Part shown: positions 34,487 to 41,894 of the stretch, in pieces
Numbering within the stretch: the first letter of the stretch is position 1
Layout: every line of letters begins with the position of its first letter
Assembly: GCA_903896925.1 (NCBI GenBank)
Contig: CAITZM010000046.1
Location: 59,885 to 123,884, forward strand
DNA length: 64,000 bases
Source: an uncultured Lentisphaerota bacterium
GTDB taxonomy: Bacteria > Verrucomicrobiota > Kiritimatiellia > CAIQIC01
Reading direction: 5' to 3'
Notes under the pieces: model-generated
The model's input: the letters and a program-made list of their open reading frames with translations, nothing else
Databases searched by the model: none
Told to the model about the DNA's origin: nothing
Made by a program: the position numbers and the translations under genes

Positions 34487-36644
34487 GATCAAGCACCTCG
34501 TAACCCGCCGCGCCGACCGCGCTCTTGGCGCGCACGCGGCCGGCCTCGGCCGGCGTGGGCAGACGCTTGCGATATTCATCCACATAGAGGCCGATCATGT
34601 CGAAGGGCAGCGCCCGGAACCCGGGCAGATCCTTCAGGAGTTGCGCATCGCTGCGCAACGCGAAGTTCATCCCGGCCGCGTTCACGAAGCCCGGATCGGC
34701 GCTGTAGGTCAGGTTTGTGCCGGCGGTGAGGCTGGCGTCGCCGCGGACAAACTGGCCCGCCTTGACCTCCTGCCACTGATAGGGCTTCGTGCACTTCACG
34801 GCGATGTTGTTCGCCATGTACCCCGGTCGAGGCGTGATGAAATTGAAACCACCGCTGCCCGCGACGGCAATGTTGTTGGAGCAGTAGATCGGCTGCGGGT
34901 GCTCGGCCTGGGTGCCGGTCTTGTAGAGGAAGGCCGTCCCCCACTTGCCCGTGCTGCACAGGCTGACGATGTTGCCGAAGACCTGGCTGCCATGATGATC
35001 GCAGTCGAAGTAGATGCCATCGCCCTGCGCGCTGCTGTGGATGAAATTGCAGCTGAGCCGGTGGTTGCCCATGCGCTCGAAGCGGTCGTAGCAGTAGAAC
35101 GCGCCCATGTCGTTGGAAAGTTCGCAGAAGGCGCAAACCTCGTTGAAAGCAAACTCCGAATCCCAACTGCCGAACAGCACGCCGGCGTGCGGCCCGTCGT
35201 GAACCAGGTTGTGCTCCACACGCATCCCAACGGCCGCGTGGTGTCCGCCGCCCCCGCCGCCGGTGAAGCCCGAGTTGATGCCGGGCGCGTAGACCAGTTC
35301 GAGCCGGCCGAAATGATGGATGTGACAATTCACCACGCGATGGCCCGCCGGCACGCGCGGCGTGACGTTCTCGTCGCCGCCACCGAGCCACACGCCGCCC
35401 GCGCCTGTATCGTATACATCGCAACTCTGCACCACGTGGCCCCTGCCGCCATCCACGATCACGCCGTAGCGGGCGACGTTGCGGACGATGCAGCCGGCGA
35501 GCACGTTGCTCGCGCCGCCGCGAATCAGCACGCCGTGATCGAGCCCGCCCTCGATCGTCAACTGCCGCAACACCACCTGCGACGCGTCCGAGAGCCGCAC
35601 CACCGGCGCGGCGTTATCGGCCAGCAACAGCTCGGCCTGCTCCCAGCCGCGCGGCGGAAAGAGGTAGAGTTTGCCGTCCTGAAAATCCACGCACCACTCG
35701 CCCGGCCGGTCCACCTCCTCCAGCAGATTCAGCACCCAATACTTTTCGTTCCCATCGCCCTCGGGCCGAAAATATTTGCTGCCGATGCCGCCCGGCACCG
35801 CCTTCGCCAGCATGACCGTGCGCTGTTGCGGATCGATCGCGCCGACGCGCACGGCCTCGTTCTGCCAGACGCAGCGCCAGTAGCCCTTGACCCACAGCGC
35901 ACCGCGCCGCGCCGCCTCGACCCAACGCGCGTGGCGCTCGTTGCGATACTCGAACACGCCGGGACCGGGCTTGCTTTGCTTCAGGTTATTATCGCCCCAG
36001 CGACCGCGCTCCGCCTGCCCGCCACCGTTAAAGAGCACGCGCTTCATCGTCAGGTAGCCCTCGTTCGGATAACGCGCCAACGGCATGCGCTGGCCATTCA
36101 CATAGAGTTCGAGCATGCCTCCATTGTCGCTGAACAGATCGGGCAGCGGCTTGCGGTGCGCAATGCCGAGCGCGGCCAGGTCGAGTTCCACCAGCTTGCC
36201 CTGCGCCTCCGGCGCGATGCGCGCCAGCGCCGCCGCGCTGCTCACCGGTTTAAAATCCGTCGTTTTCAGCCGCCGCGCGCCACAGAGCACGACCGTTTCG
36301 TTTTCCACGCTGCGGATGACCAGCGGCGCGCCCGGCTGGCCGGAATCCGCGGCGGTCAACTCGAACGGCTGCGTCAGGAAGTATTTTCCGCCATGCACCC
36401 AGAGCGTGACCGGCTGCGCTGCCGCGGCGGCGCGCACCGCGCGGGCCGCGTCCCGCGCTTTTTCGAGCGAGGCGAACGGCTGCTCGCGCGTACCTGGATT
36501 GGTATCCTGTCCCGTCGGTGCCACATGAAATTCTGCCGCGCTCACTCCGCCCACGCACCACAGCGCGAGCATGCACGACAGCCACTTTCCCATGCTTGGA
36601 AGAAGGTGCCTCGCTGGTTTCCAATGCTTGGAAAAGCGGATCAT
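34479..36644 (-). CDS. right-handed beta-helix glycosidase, GH141-like
   Basis: 721 aa. After a signal peptide comes the typical opening FHVAPTGQDTNPGTREQPFA and ASLEKARDAARAVR, then a long right-handed parallel beta-helix (about 200-620; repeats such as NVLAGCIVRNVARYGVIVDG and GHRVVNCHIHHFG). This architecture matches GH141, which includes alpha-L-fucosidases and xylanases, though pectate-lyase-like helices look similar. Two starts are possible: ATG 36644 (AAGGAAACGCC before it, ATGA overlap with the preceding stop) or ATG 36593. I prefer 36644, although the first 19 codons then consist of the TTCCAA-type palindrome pair. Confidence 0.75.
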   Translation of the reverse strand: MIRFSKHWKPARHLLPSMGKWLSCMLALWCVGGVSAAEFHVAPTGQDTNPGTREQPFASLEKARDAARAVRAAAAAQPVTLWVHGGKYFLTQPFELTAADSGQPGAPLVIRSVENETVVLCGARRLKTTDFKPVSSAAALARIAPEAQGKLVELDLAALGIAHRKPLPDLFSDNGGMLELYVNGQRMPLARYPNEGYLTMKRVLFNGGGQAERGRWGDNNLKQSKPGPGVFEYRNERHARWVEAARRGALWVKGYWRCVWQNEAVRVGAIDPQQRTVMLAKAVPGGIGSKYFRPEGDGNEKYWVLNLLEEVDRPGEWCVDFQDGKLYLFPPRGWEQAELLLADNAAPVVRLSDASQVVLRQLTIEGGLDHGVLIRGGASNVLAGCIVRNVARYGVIVDGGRGHVVQSCDVYDTGAGGVWLGGGDENVTPRVPAGHRVVNCHIHHFGRLELVYAPGINSGFTGGGGGGHHAAVGMRVEHNLVHDGPHAGVLFGSWDSEFAFNEVCAFCELSNDMGAFYCYDRFERMGNHRLSCNFIHSSAQGDGIYFDCDHHGSQVFGNIVSLCSTGKWGTAFLYKTGTQAEHPQPIYCSNNIAVAGSGGFNFITPRPGYMANNIAVKCTKPYQWQEVKAGQFVRGDASLTAGTNLTYSADPGFVNAAGMNFALRSDAQLLKDLPGFRALPFDMIGLYVDEYRKRLPTPAEAGRVRAKSAVGAAGYEVLDRE
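36587..36638 (-). promoter_or_regulatory. TTCCAA palindrome pair inside the start of the beta-helix gene
   Basis: TTTCCCATGCTTGGAAGAAG (36586-36605) and TTTCCAATGCTTGGAAAAG (36618-36636): cores exactly 32 bp apart. It falls within codons 3-19 if translation starts at 36644. Either an internal promoter/operator or an element that was captured by the reading frame. Confidence 0.5.
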
Positions 36645-37696
36645 GGCGTTTCCTTTTTGGGTGCGGATTTATCCAGCCAGCCGACGACGCTGCGCGGGGC
36701 GAGGAAAAGCGTGCCGTGTTGCGCGGCGCGCGGGAACGTGGCGGACTTTTTGTGCGTCCAGGTTTTGAGGTCCGGCGAGGTCGCGAGCTGTACGCCAGCA
36801 CCGGCGGGCTCGTCCCACACGAGCAGCCACTGGCCGTCGAGCCGGAGGAGCGACGGGCCTTCCGCCATCGCCTTGCGCGGCTCGGGATTGCTGAACATCT
36901 TGGAGTGGTTGCCAGCAATCGGCCCTTCCAGCGGCGAGAAATCCAGATGGTCCATGTCCAAACCCGTGAAGGTGAGCCAGAGATTGCGGCCCGGCATGAC
37001 TTTCAATATTTCGTCGCGCGAACACTTGATCACCATGACCCAGCGCCGGTGTTCTTCGTCGCGCCGCATCACCGCGTCAATCGAGGCGAAGTCGCGGTCG
37101 AAAAACAGTTTCGCTTCGCTCCAGGCCTGGAAATCCTTCGTGCGGGTGACGTAGATCCGGTTGTCGTATTGCGAGCCCTTCTTCCCGTTGTTGTTGCTGT
37201 TGTCGTCATCGTTCCGCTCGCGCGGCGTGGTGCTGGCGAAGAGGATGAAATAGTCCTGCTTCAGCGGATCGAAATGGATTTCCGGCGCCCAGATGTTGTC
37301 CGGCTGATCGTCCGCCGGCAGGCTCGCAGGGAACGGCTTGATCTGCCGCGGCTCGGACCAATGGACGAGATCGGCGGACTCGGCATAACCGAAAATCCGT
37401 CCCTTCCATCCGCTGGTCCAAACCATGCGGAACCTGCCGTCGCGAAAAAGAATCGAGGCGTCGCGCGTCAGATTCTGCCCAGGCCACGTCGGCGGCGCGA
37501 AGATCGCCTTGTCGTTGTTGAGCGCGACGAAGTGTACGCGGTCGGTGCTCGTGGCGAGATGGACGCCATCCTTGCCGTTGTCGCGGAAATAGGTGAACAG
37601 CAACACCTCGTCGTTGTTGCTTTGTGCGCCGGCCTCAACGACGAGACCGCACAGCACAGCTAAGCGCAGCAGAATTTTCCGGGCGTGCGTATTCAT
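36641..37696 (-). CDS. GH43-type beta-propeller glycosidase
   Basis: 351 aa, signal peptide about 1-25. Propeller repeats: VLLFTYFRDNGKDGVHLATS, LTRDASILFRDGRFRMVW, DNIWAPEIHFDPLKQDYFIL (a Trp-Ala-Pro-Glu motif common in GH43), and LEGPIAGNHSKMFSNPEPRK. A charged, asparagine-rich loop (ERNDDDNSNNNGKKG) interrupts one blade. Third-position overlaps: start shares ATGA with the stop of the gene at 37693 and its own stop shares ATGA with the next start. Predicted to act on arabinose or xylose side chains. Subfamily not assigned. Confidence 0.82.
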   Translation of the reverse strand: MNTHARKILLRLAVLCGLVVEAGAQSNNDEVLLFTYFRDNGKDGVHLATSTDRVHFVALNNDKAIFAPPTWPGQNLTRDASILFRDGRFRMVWTSGWKGRIFGYAESADLVHWSEPRQIKPFPASLPADDQPDNIWAPEIHFDPLKQDYFILFASTTPRERNDDDNSNNNGKKGSQYDNRIYVTRTKDFQAWSEAKLFFDRDFASIDAVMRRDEEHRRWVMVIKCSRDEILKVMPGRNLWLTFTGLDMDHLDFSPLEGPIAGNHSKMFSNPEPRKAMAEGPSLLRLDGQWLLVWDEPAGAGVQLATSPDLKTWTHKKSATFPRAAQHGTLFLAPRSVVGWLDKSAPKKETP

Positions 37697-39300
37697 TTCG
37701 GGACAGCGCCTTTCGCGCGGTTGATGTCGTAACGGAACGCGGTGAAGTCGGCCTGGCCGGCTTCGGCTTCGTTGTTGTAGCAGAAGAGGCCGATACGGTC
37801 GCCGCGATAGTTGGCCCATTCCAGCGCGTAACGCTCGCCGAACGGAGTGAAGCTCTGGCCATCGCCACTGAACGCCCACGTGCAAGCGCCGTCCGCGCCG
37901 CTGAGCGAGCGCAGACAGATCTCCGCACCGTTCAGCACCGCGCCGCACGTCTCGTGGCCGTTCGCGGAATAGGCGATGCGCCGGACGCCGTTACTCTGGA
38001 CGACGCCGAGCCACGCATATTTTTTCCCGTAGTGACACAGTCCCGCCGCCTGCCCATCGGCCATGGCGGAAACGTCGAGCTTGACCGTCACCTCGCCGCC
38101 GCCGGCTCCCACGAGCCGCTGCGTCAAGGTATTGCCGGCCTTCAGCAGGTTGCCGCGCTGCAACGGTGGGAAGGCGTGCAGGCGCAACCAGCCTGGGCGC
38201 TCAGCGAGCGACCACTTTTCCGCGCGCGGTTGATGATTCCATTCCCATTGCACGCCGAGCGTGCGCGCCGCAAACGCGTCGCTCATCTGCGGCAACAGCG
38301 CGGGAAAACCGCCAATCGGTTTCTGTGCCTGCCACACCATGTTGCCGATGCCGTCCGCGCCAACTTCGCCGATGACGGGCCAGCCCTCGCGCCACGTCAC
38401 CGGCAGCAGACACAGCGTGCGGCCCTCGTAGGCGCCGGTGCCCTGATGCGTGACGAACCACCACGCGCCTGTTTCCGTCTGCACGATGCCGCCCTGATTC
38501 GGCTCGCGGTCCAGGCGCGGGTTCACGTGGTTCAACTGGCGATACTCATAGGGCCCCGTGATGTTCCTGGCGCGGCCCATCATCGTCACGCGGCCTTCCC
38601 GGTTCACCTCGCTGAAAAAGTGGTAGTAGAGCCCGTTCCACTTATAGAGCTTGTTCGCCTCGCGGCCCTGTCCCTGATGCAGCACGTGATCGAAGCCCTC
38701 CACCAGCTGCTTCCCGTCGGCGGTGAGTTTGAAGAGGTGAATCTTGTAGTGGTCCTTGAAACACGAGCCGATCAAATAACCTTGCCCATCGTCGTCCCAA
38801 AACGGACAGCAATCGTCCCAGCCTGCCGCTTTCATCACGTGCGTCAACGGCTCCCACGGCCCGGCGACATCCATCGCGGTGCTCATAAAATAGCCTTCGT
38901 CCGGCGTGCCGAAATACGCCCAGAATTTTCCGGCGTGATGACGGATGGCACCCGCCCAGATGCCGCGGCCATAGCGGCTCATCCGGTCCCACTTCAACTC
39001 CGGGCTGATCTGCGAAACATCGTCTACCACATGACCGGCAATGCGCCAATTCACCAGGTCCTGCGACTGCAGAATCACCATGCCCGGCGCATACTGGAGC
39101 GTGGAGGAGATCACAAAATACTCGGCGCCGACGCGGATCGCATCCACATCACTGTAGTCCGAGGGCAGGATTGGATTTATGAAAGTCCCGTCGCCCTGAT
39201 CGCCCCACTCCATCGGCGAACGCTGCGCATCCGCAGCCGTCGCCATCCGCAGGCAGCCGCCGACCGCCGCCACCCAAACTGTCATGCCCAATAACTTCAT
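37693..39300 (-). CDS. GH43 beta-xylosidase/arabinofuranosidase with C-terminal beta-sandwich
   Basis: 535 aa, signal peptide about 1-20. Propeller with general base Asp in DYSDVDAIRVGAEYF, the WDDCCPFWDDDGQGYLIGS blade and acid Glu in GREANKLYKWNGLYYHFFSE; then a C-terminal beta-sandwich (about 335-535) of the type found behind GH43 xylosidases (GH43_C2). First gene of the five-gene operon ending at 30822, and the only one with the AraC-type operator (39371-39403). Start at 39300 follows GGCGGAG. Closest to GH43 subfamilies containing xylosidases; linkage unknown. Confidence 0.9.
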   Translation of the reverse strand: MKLLGMTVWVAAVGGCLRMATAADAQRSPMEWGDQGDGTFINPILPSDYSDVDAIRVGAEYFVISSTLQYAPGMVILQSQDLVNWRIAGHVVDDVSQISPELKWDRMSRYGRGIWAGAIRHHAGKFWAYFGTPDEGYFMSTAMDVAGPWEPLTHVMKAAGWDDCCPFWDDDGQGYLIGSCFKDHYKIHLFKLTADGKQLVEGFDHVLHQGQGREANKLYKWNGLYYHFFSEVNREGRVTMMGRARNITGPYEYRQLNHVNPRLDREPNQGGIVQTETGAWWFVTHQGTGAYEGRTLCLLPVTWREGWPVIGEVGADGIGNMVWQAQKPIGGFPALLPQMSDAFAARTLGVQWEWNHQPRAEKWSLAERPGWLRLHAFPPLQRGNLLKAGNTLTQRLVGAGGGEVTVKLDVSAMADGQAAGLCHYGKKYAWLGVVQSNGVRRIAYSANGHETCGAVLNGAEICLRSLSGADGACTWAFSGDGQSFTPFGERYALEWANYRGDRIGLFCYNNEAEAGQADFTAFRYDINRAKGAVPK

Positions 39301-39338
39301 GCTGTCGTTCTCCGCCCCCGTCAGGCACACCGGCACGC

Positions 39339-39403
39339 AATCTAGCGTCCACCACCGCCACAGAGAAGAGCCATTCTTGACCACCTGCTATCCATTCTTG
39401 ACC
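39339..39403 (-). promoter_or_regulatory. AraC-type tandem operator plus -10, upstream of the five-gene operon
   Basis: Half-sites GGTCAAGA at 39403-39396 and 39382-39375 (21-bp period), the second followed by ATGG instead of TTGG; 26 bp later TAGATT (39344-39339), 39 bp before the ATG at 39300. It would control all genes down to 30822. Confidence 0.75.
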
Positions 39404-39476
39404 TCGCCCGAAAGACACCGGATGCGGAGGAGCAGATGCGTGCCACACTTGCGACAACAGGGTCACGAGGCAGGTT

Positions 39477-40895
39477 TCAGCGGGAGCCGGATGCTGCCGG
39501 GGGTGTGCCCGTTGCCAGGGTGAGCCCGCCGACCGTGTTGGTATCAACGTCGAAACCGCTGCGCGCGTCGGTCAAGGGCTGGCCGCCCACCACAACCTGT
39601 TCGAAGCGGATGTTATCCACGCGGCTGTTGGCGTTGAAACCGCGCAGGCGGTTGGGCAGCGTAAAGGGCCCATCGGCGGTGATATGGCGGAAGACCACGT
39701 TCGAGATGCAGCCGGGTTCCCGCACCCCTTGGGCGAACTCGTTGGGCTTGATCACGAGGCTGAAGAGGCGCCAGCGCGCATTCTCGATGCGGATATCTTC
39801 GAAGAGGTAGTCGCTCATGGTCCCGCTGCCGCCGTGGATGGCGCAGAACACCGCCTCATTATCGTTGCGCCACGCATGCTCCACGCGGATGACGTCGCAG
39901 TCGCTCACGTGGAAACCCGAGTTGTGCCCGGGCATGTTCCAGGATAGCTGGAACGGCGCGCCGTTCTCCATCTGCCAGATGACGCACCGCCGCACCGTCG
40001 TGTCATTGTGATAAAGCTTCAGCGCATCGTCGTTCACCTTGAAAAAGCAGTCTTCAACCAGGCCGTGCGTATCCACGCCGACGCCATCGGTACTGAACCA
40101 CCACGAGATCATTTTGACGTTGCGCACCACGGCGTGCTGGCCGGCGATGGTCAGGTTGTAGTGCGGTGAGTCCACCAGCGTCGGTCCGTCCACCAGCACG
40201 TCGTCGCTCCCGCCGCCCAACATCACGAAGTGTTCTGGCTGCTTGCCGTCTGCCGCCACATGAGGAAGTTTTTCGCCACTCAACACACCGCGCCCGAGGA
40301 TGCGCGCGCCTTTCGCGCCGCTGCCGCTGATGCGCCCCCACACGAAGGCGCCGCCGGCCAGATAGACCGTCTGGCCGGCCTGCAACCGGAGCACACCACC
40401 TGGCAGATCGTGCACGCCGGGCGCAAACCACACCACCTGCGGGTCATCCTGCCGCGGCACCAGCGTTTCCGGCGGATCGGCGAACACCAGCAGCGGATGC
40501 GACGCGGCGCTGTCATCGAACTCCACCGAGAGCTTGGCCGGACGATCGAGCTCGAACACGGCGCTCGTGCCCTCGATACGCGGCTGGATGCCCCGGCTGG
40601 ACGGCAAGATCTTGCAGGACTTGAATACGCCCTGCAGTTTGGTCACCCGCACCGTCACGCGCCCATCGAAGGCGAACGTCGTCCACGCCGTGTCCTTCAC
40701 CTTGTTGGTGCGCCACTTGGCCGAGGAGCAATAGACGAATGAGGTGCAGGTCCGGCCGCCCTGTGTCACGGTTACACGATATTCCGGCGACGCCGCCAGC
40801 CCCGGCGGCGCGGGATAGACCGCAAGCGCGCCAGAGGCATGGAACCCAAACAGGCCGGCCATCGCCAGCGCAAGAGCGACGTATTGCAGTTTCAT
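39477..40895 (-). CDS. GH28/GH49-like right-handed beta-helix glycosidase
   Basis: 472 aa, signal peptide about 1-25. An N-terminal beta-sandwich (about 35-150) precedes the parallel beta-helix (about 150-440). Candidate catalytic region: STDGVGVDTHGLVEDCFFKV and NDDALKLYHN, with an Asp pair and nearby Lys as in polygalacturonase-type enzymes; the usual GHG and RIK motifs are not clear. The closest pattern is therefore a remote GH28/GH49 relative. Its ATG overlaps the stop of the metallopeptidase gene (ATGA), so the two are translated together. Downstream is the AraC-type operator of the next operon. Confidence 0.75.
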   Translation of the reverse strand: MKLQYVALALAMAGLFGFHASGALAVYPAPPGLAASPEYRVTVTQGGRTCTSFVYCSSAKWRTNKVKDTAWTTFAFDGRVTVRVTKLQGVFKSCKILPSSRGIQPRIEGTSAVFELDRPAKLSVEFDDSAASHPLLVFADPPETLVPRQDDPQVVWFAPGVHDLPGGVLRLQAGQTVYLAGGAFVWGRISGSGAKGARILGRGVLSGEKLPHVAADGKQPEHFVMLGGGSDDVLVDGPTLVDSPHYNLTIAGQHAVVRNVKMISWWFSTDGVGVDTHGLVEDCFFKVNDDALKLYHNDTTVRRCVIWQMENGAPFQLSWNMPGHNSGFHVSDCDVIRVEHAWRNDNEAVFCAIHGGSGTMSDYLFEDIRIENARWRLFSLVIKPNEFAQGVREPGCISNVVFRHITADGPFTLPNRLRGFNANSRVDNIRFEQVVVGGQPLTDARSGFDVDTNTVGGLTLATGTPPAASGSR

Positions 40896-41659
40896 AGGCG
40901 TTGTTCCTCAAGGCGCCCGCGATAGAAGTCATCGAACAGCTTGAAGGCGGCGGGGTCATAGTGCTTGAGACCCTCGGGCCCATTGGCCGGCTTCGCGCCG
41001 GTCATAGCCAGGTCGCCGTGCGTGCCGAAGTACCACATCGTCAGTTCGGAAAAATATTCGTCGGGATTGGAGCCGGCATAGGCGCCGCACCAGCGCCCGG
41101 CGGCCAGCGAGCGCTTCAGCTGGGCGTCGAACTGCGCGCGGATGTTCCGCGACTGCCCGTAGGTACGCACCGCGTGGGCGAACTCGTGCAGGCAGATGTC
41201 CCGGCCGCGGTAGCGATCCTTGGCGAGCTTGAGCAGGTTCTCCTCGCCGCACGACACCAGCTTGCCGCCCATGCCGCGCGTCCGCTCGTCGCGCGTCTTG
41301 CCTTGGTATTCGGCGATCGGCTTGCCCTTGTCGTGCCGCCACTCGGGCAGGTCGGTGGTCACCTGGTCGCGGCCGATGATGTGCAATTCCACGCCGGCGG
41401 CCACAAGCTTGGCGGCGATGCCTGGCAACTTGCCCAACATGGCGTCCAGACGATCATGCGCGGCATAGAGCGCCTCATCGGCCACCACCGCCGGCGCCTT
41501 GATGGGCAGACCGCGAAACAGCAGTTGCTTCGCGAAGAAGGCCTGCTCCGGCGGATCCAACTTGGTGACAGGTGGCTTGCCCCCGGCCGGAGTTTCGGCG
41601 GCCAGCGCTGGTTCTGCGCAAGCCAGGCACAGCAACAGACCTGTAACAAACCGTTTCAT
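40892..41659 (-). CDS. secreted HEFAH metallopeptidase-like protein
   Basis: 255 aa, signal peptide about 1-20 (MKRFVTGLLLCLACAEPALA). HEFAH (residues 158-162) in CLHEFAHAVRTYG is a zinc-peptidase motif; a following Glu in DEYFSELTMWYFGTHGD, about 50 residues later, is a candidate third ligand. This resembles small secreted metallopeptidases distantly related to the anthrax lethal-factor group. Start at 41659 chosen for signal peptide quality and GGAAAAGAG just upstream; an in-frame ATG at 41674 is possible. Translationally coupled to the beta-helix glycosidase, an unusual partner. Substrate unknown. Confidence 0.7.
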   Translation of the reverse strand: MKRFVTGLLLCLACAEPALAAETPAGGKPPVTKLDPPEQAFFAKQLLFRGLPIKAPAVVADEALYAAHDRLDAMLGKLPGIAAKLVAAGVELHIIGRDQVTTDLPEWRHDKGKPIAEYQGKTRDERTRGMGGKLVSCGEENLLKLAKDRYRGRDICLHEFAHAVRTYGQSRNIRAQFDAQLKRSLAAGRWCGAYAGSNPDEYFSELTMWYFGTHGDLAMTGAKPANGPEGLKHYDPAAFKLFDDFYRGRLEEQRL

Positions 41660-41894
41660 CGCTCTTTTCCGCATCTGACCAACAGGGAGCGACAGCCTCC
41701 TGCCGACGGGAAACCAGGTTTCTGAGAGACGGTGAGACACCGCCCACCCCAGCCAGAACAAGAGGCTACACCCGGCCATGGACTGCCGAGCGGGCGGAGG
41801 CTCCGGCTCCCTCGCAAACAAGAGACAAGCTGATGAACGCGGGAGCTGGAGCTCCCACCCACAAGCGGCTTATTGAAACGTAGTGTCATCCCGC
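41660..41894. repeat. 235-bp gap with GGA-loop hairpins
   Basis: Contains GGGAGCT/GGAGCTCCC (41841-41855 region), followed by ACCCACAAG, a variant of the CGCCCACAAAG-flanked hairpin at 17.2 and 17.6 kb, and a weaker GGAGGCTCCGGCTCC palindrome (about 41799-41813). No gene seen. Confidence 0.5.
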
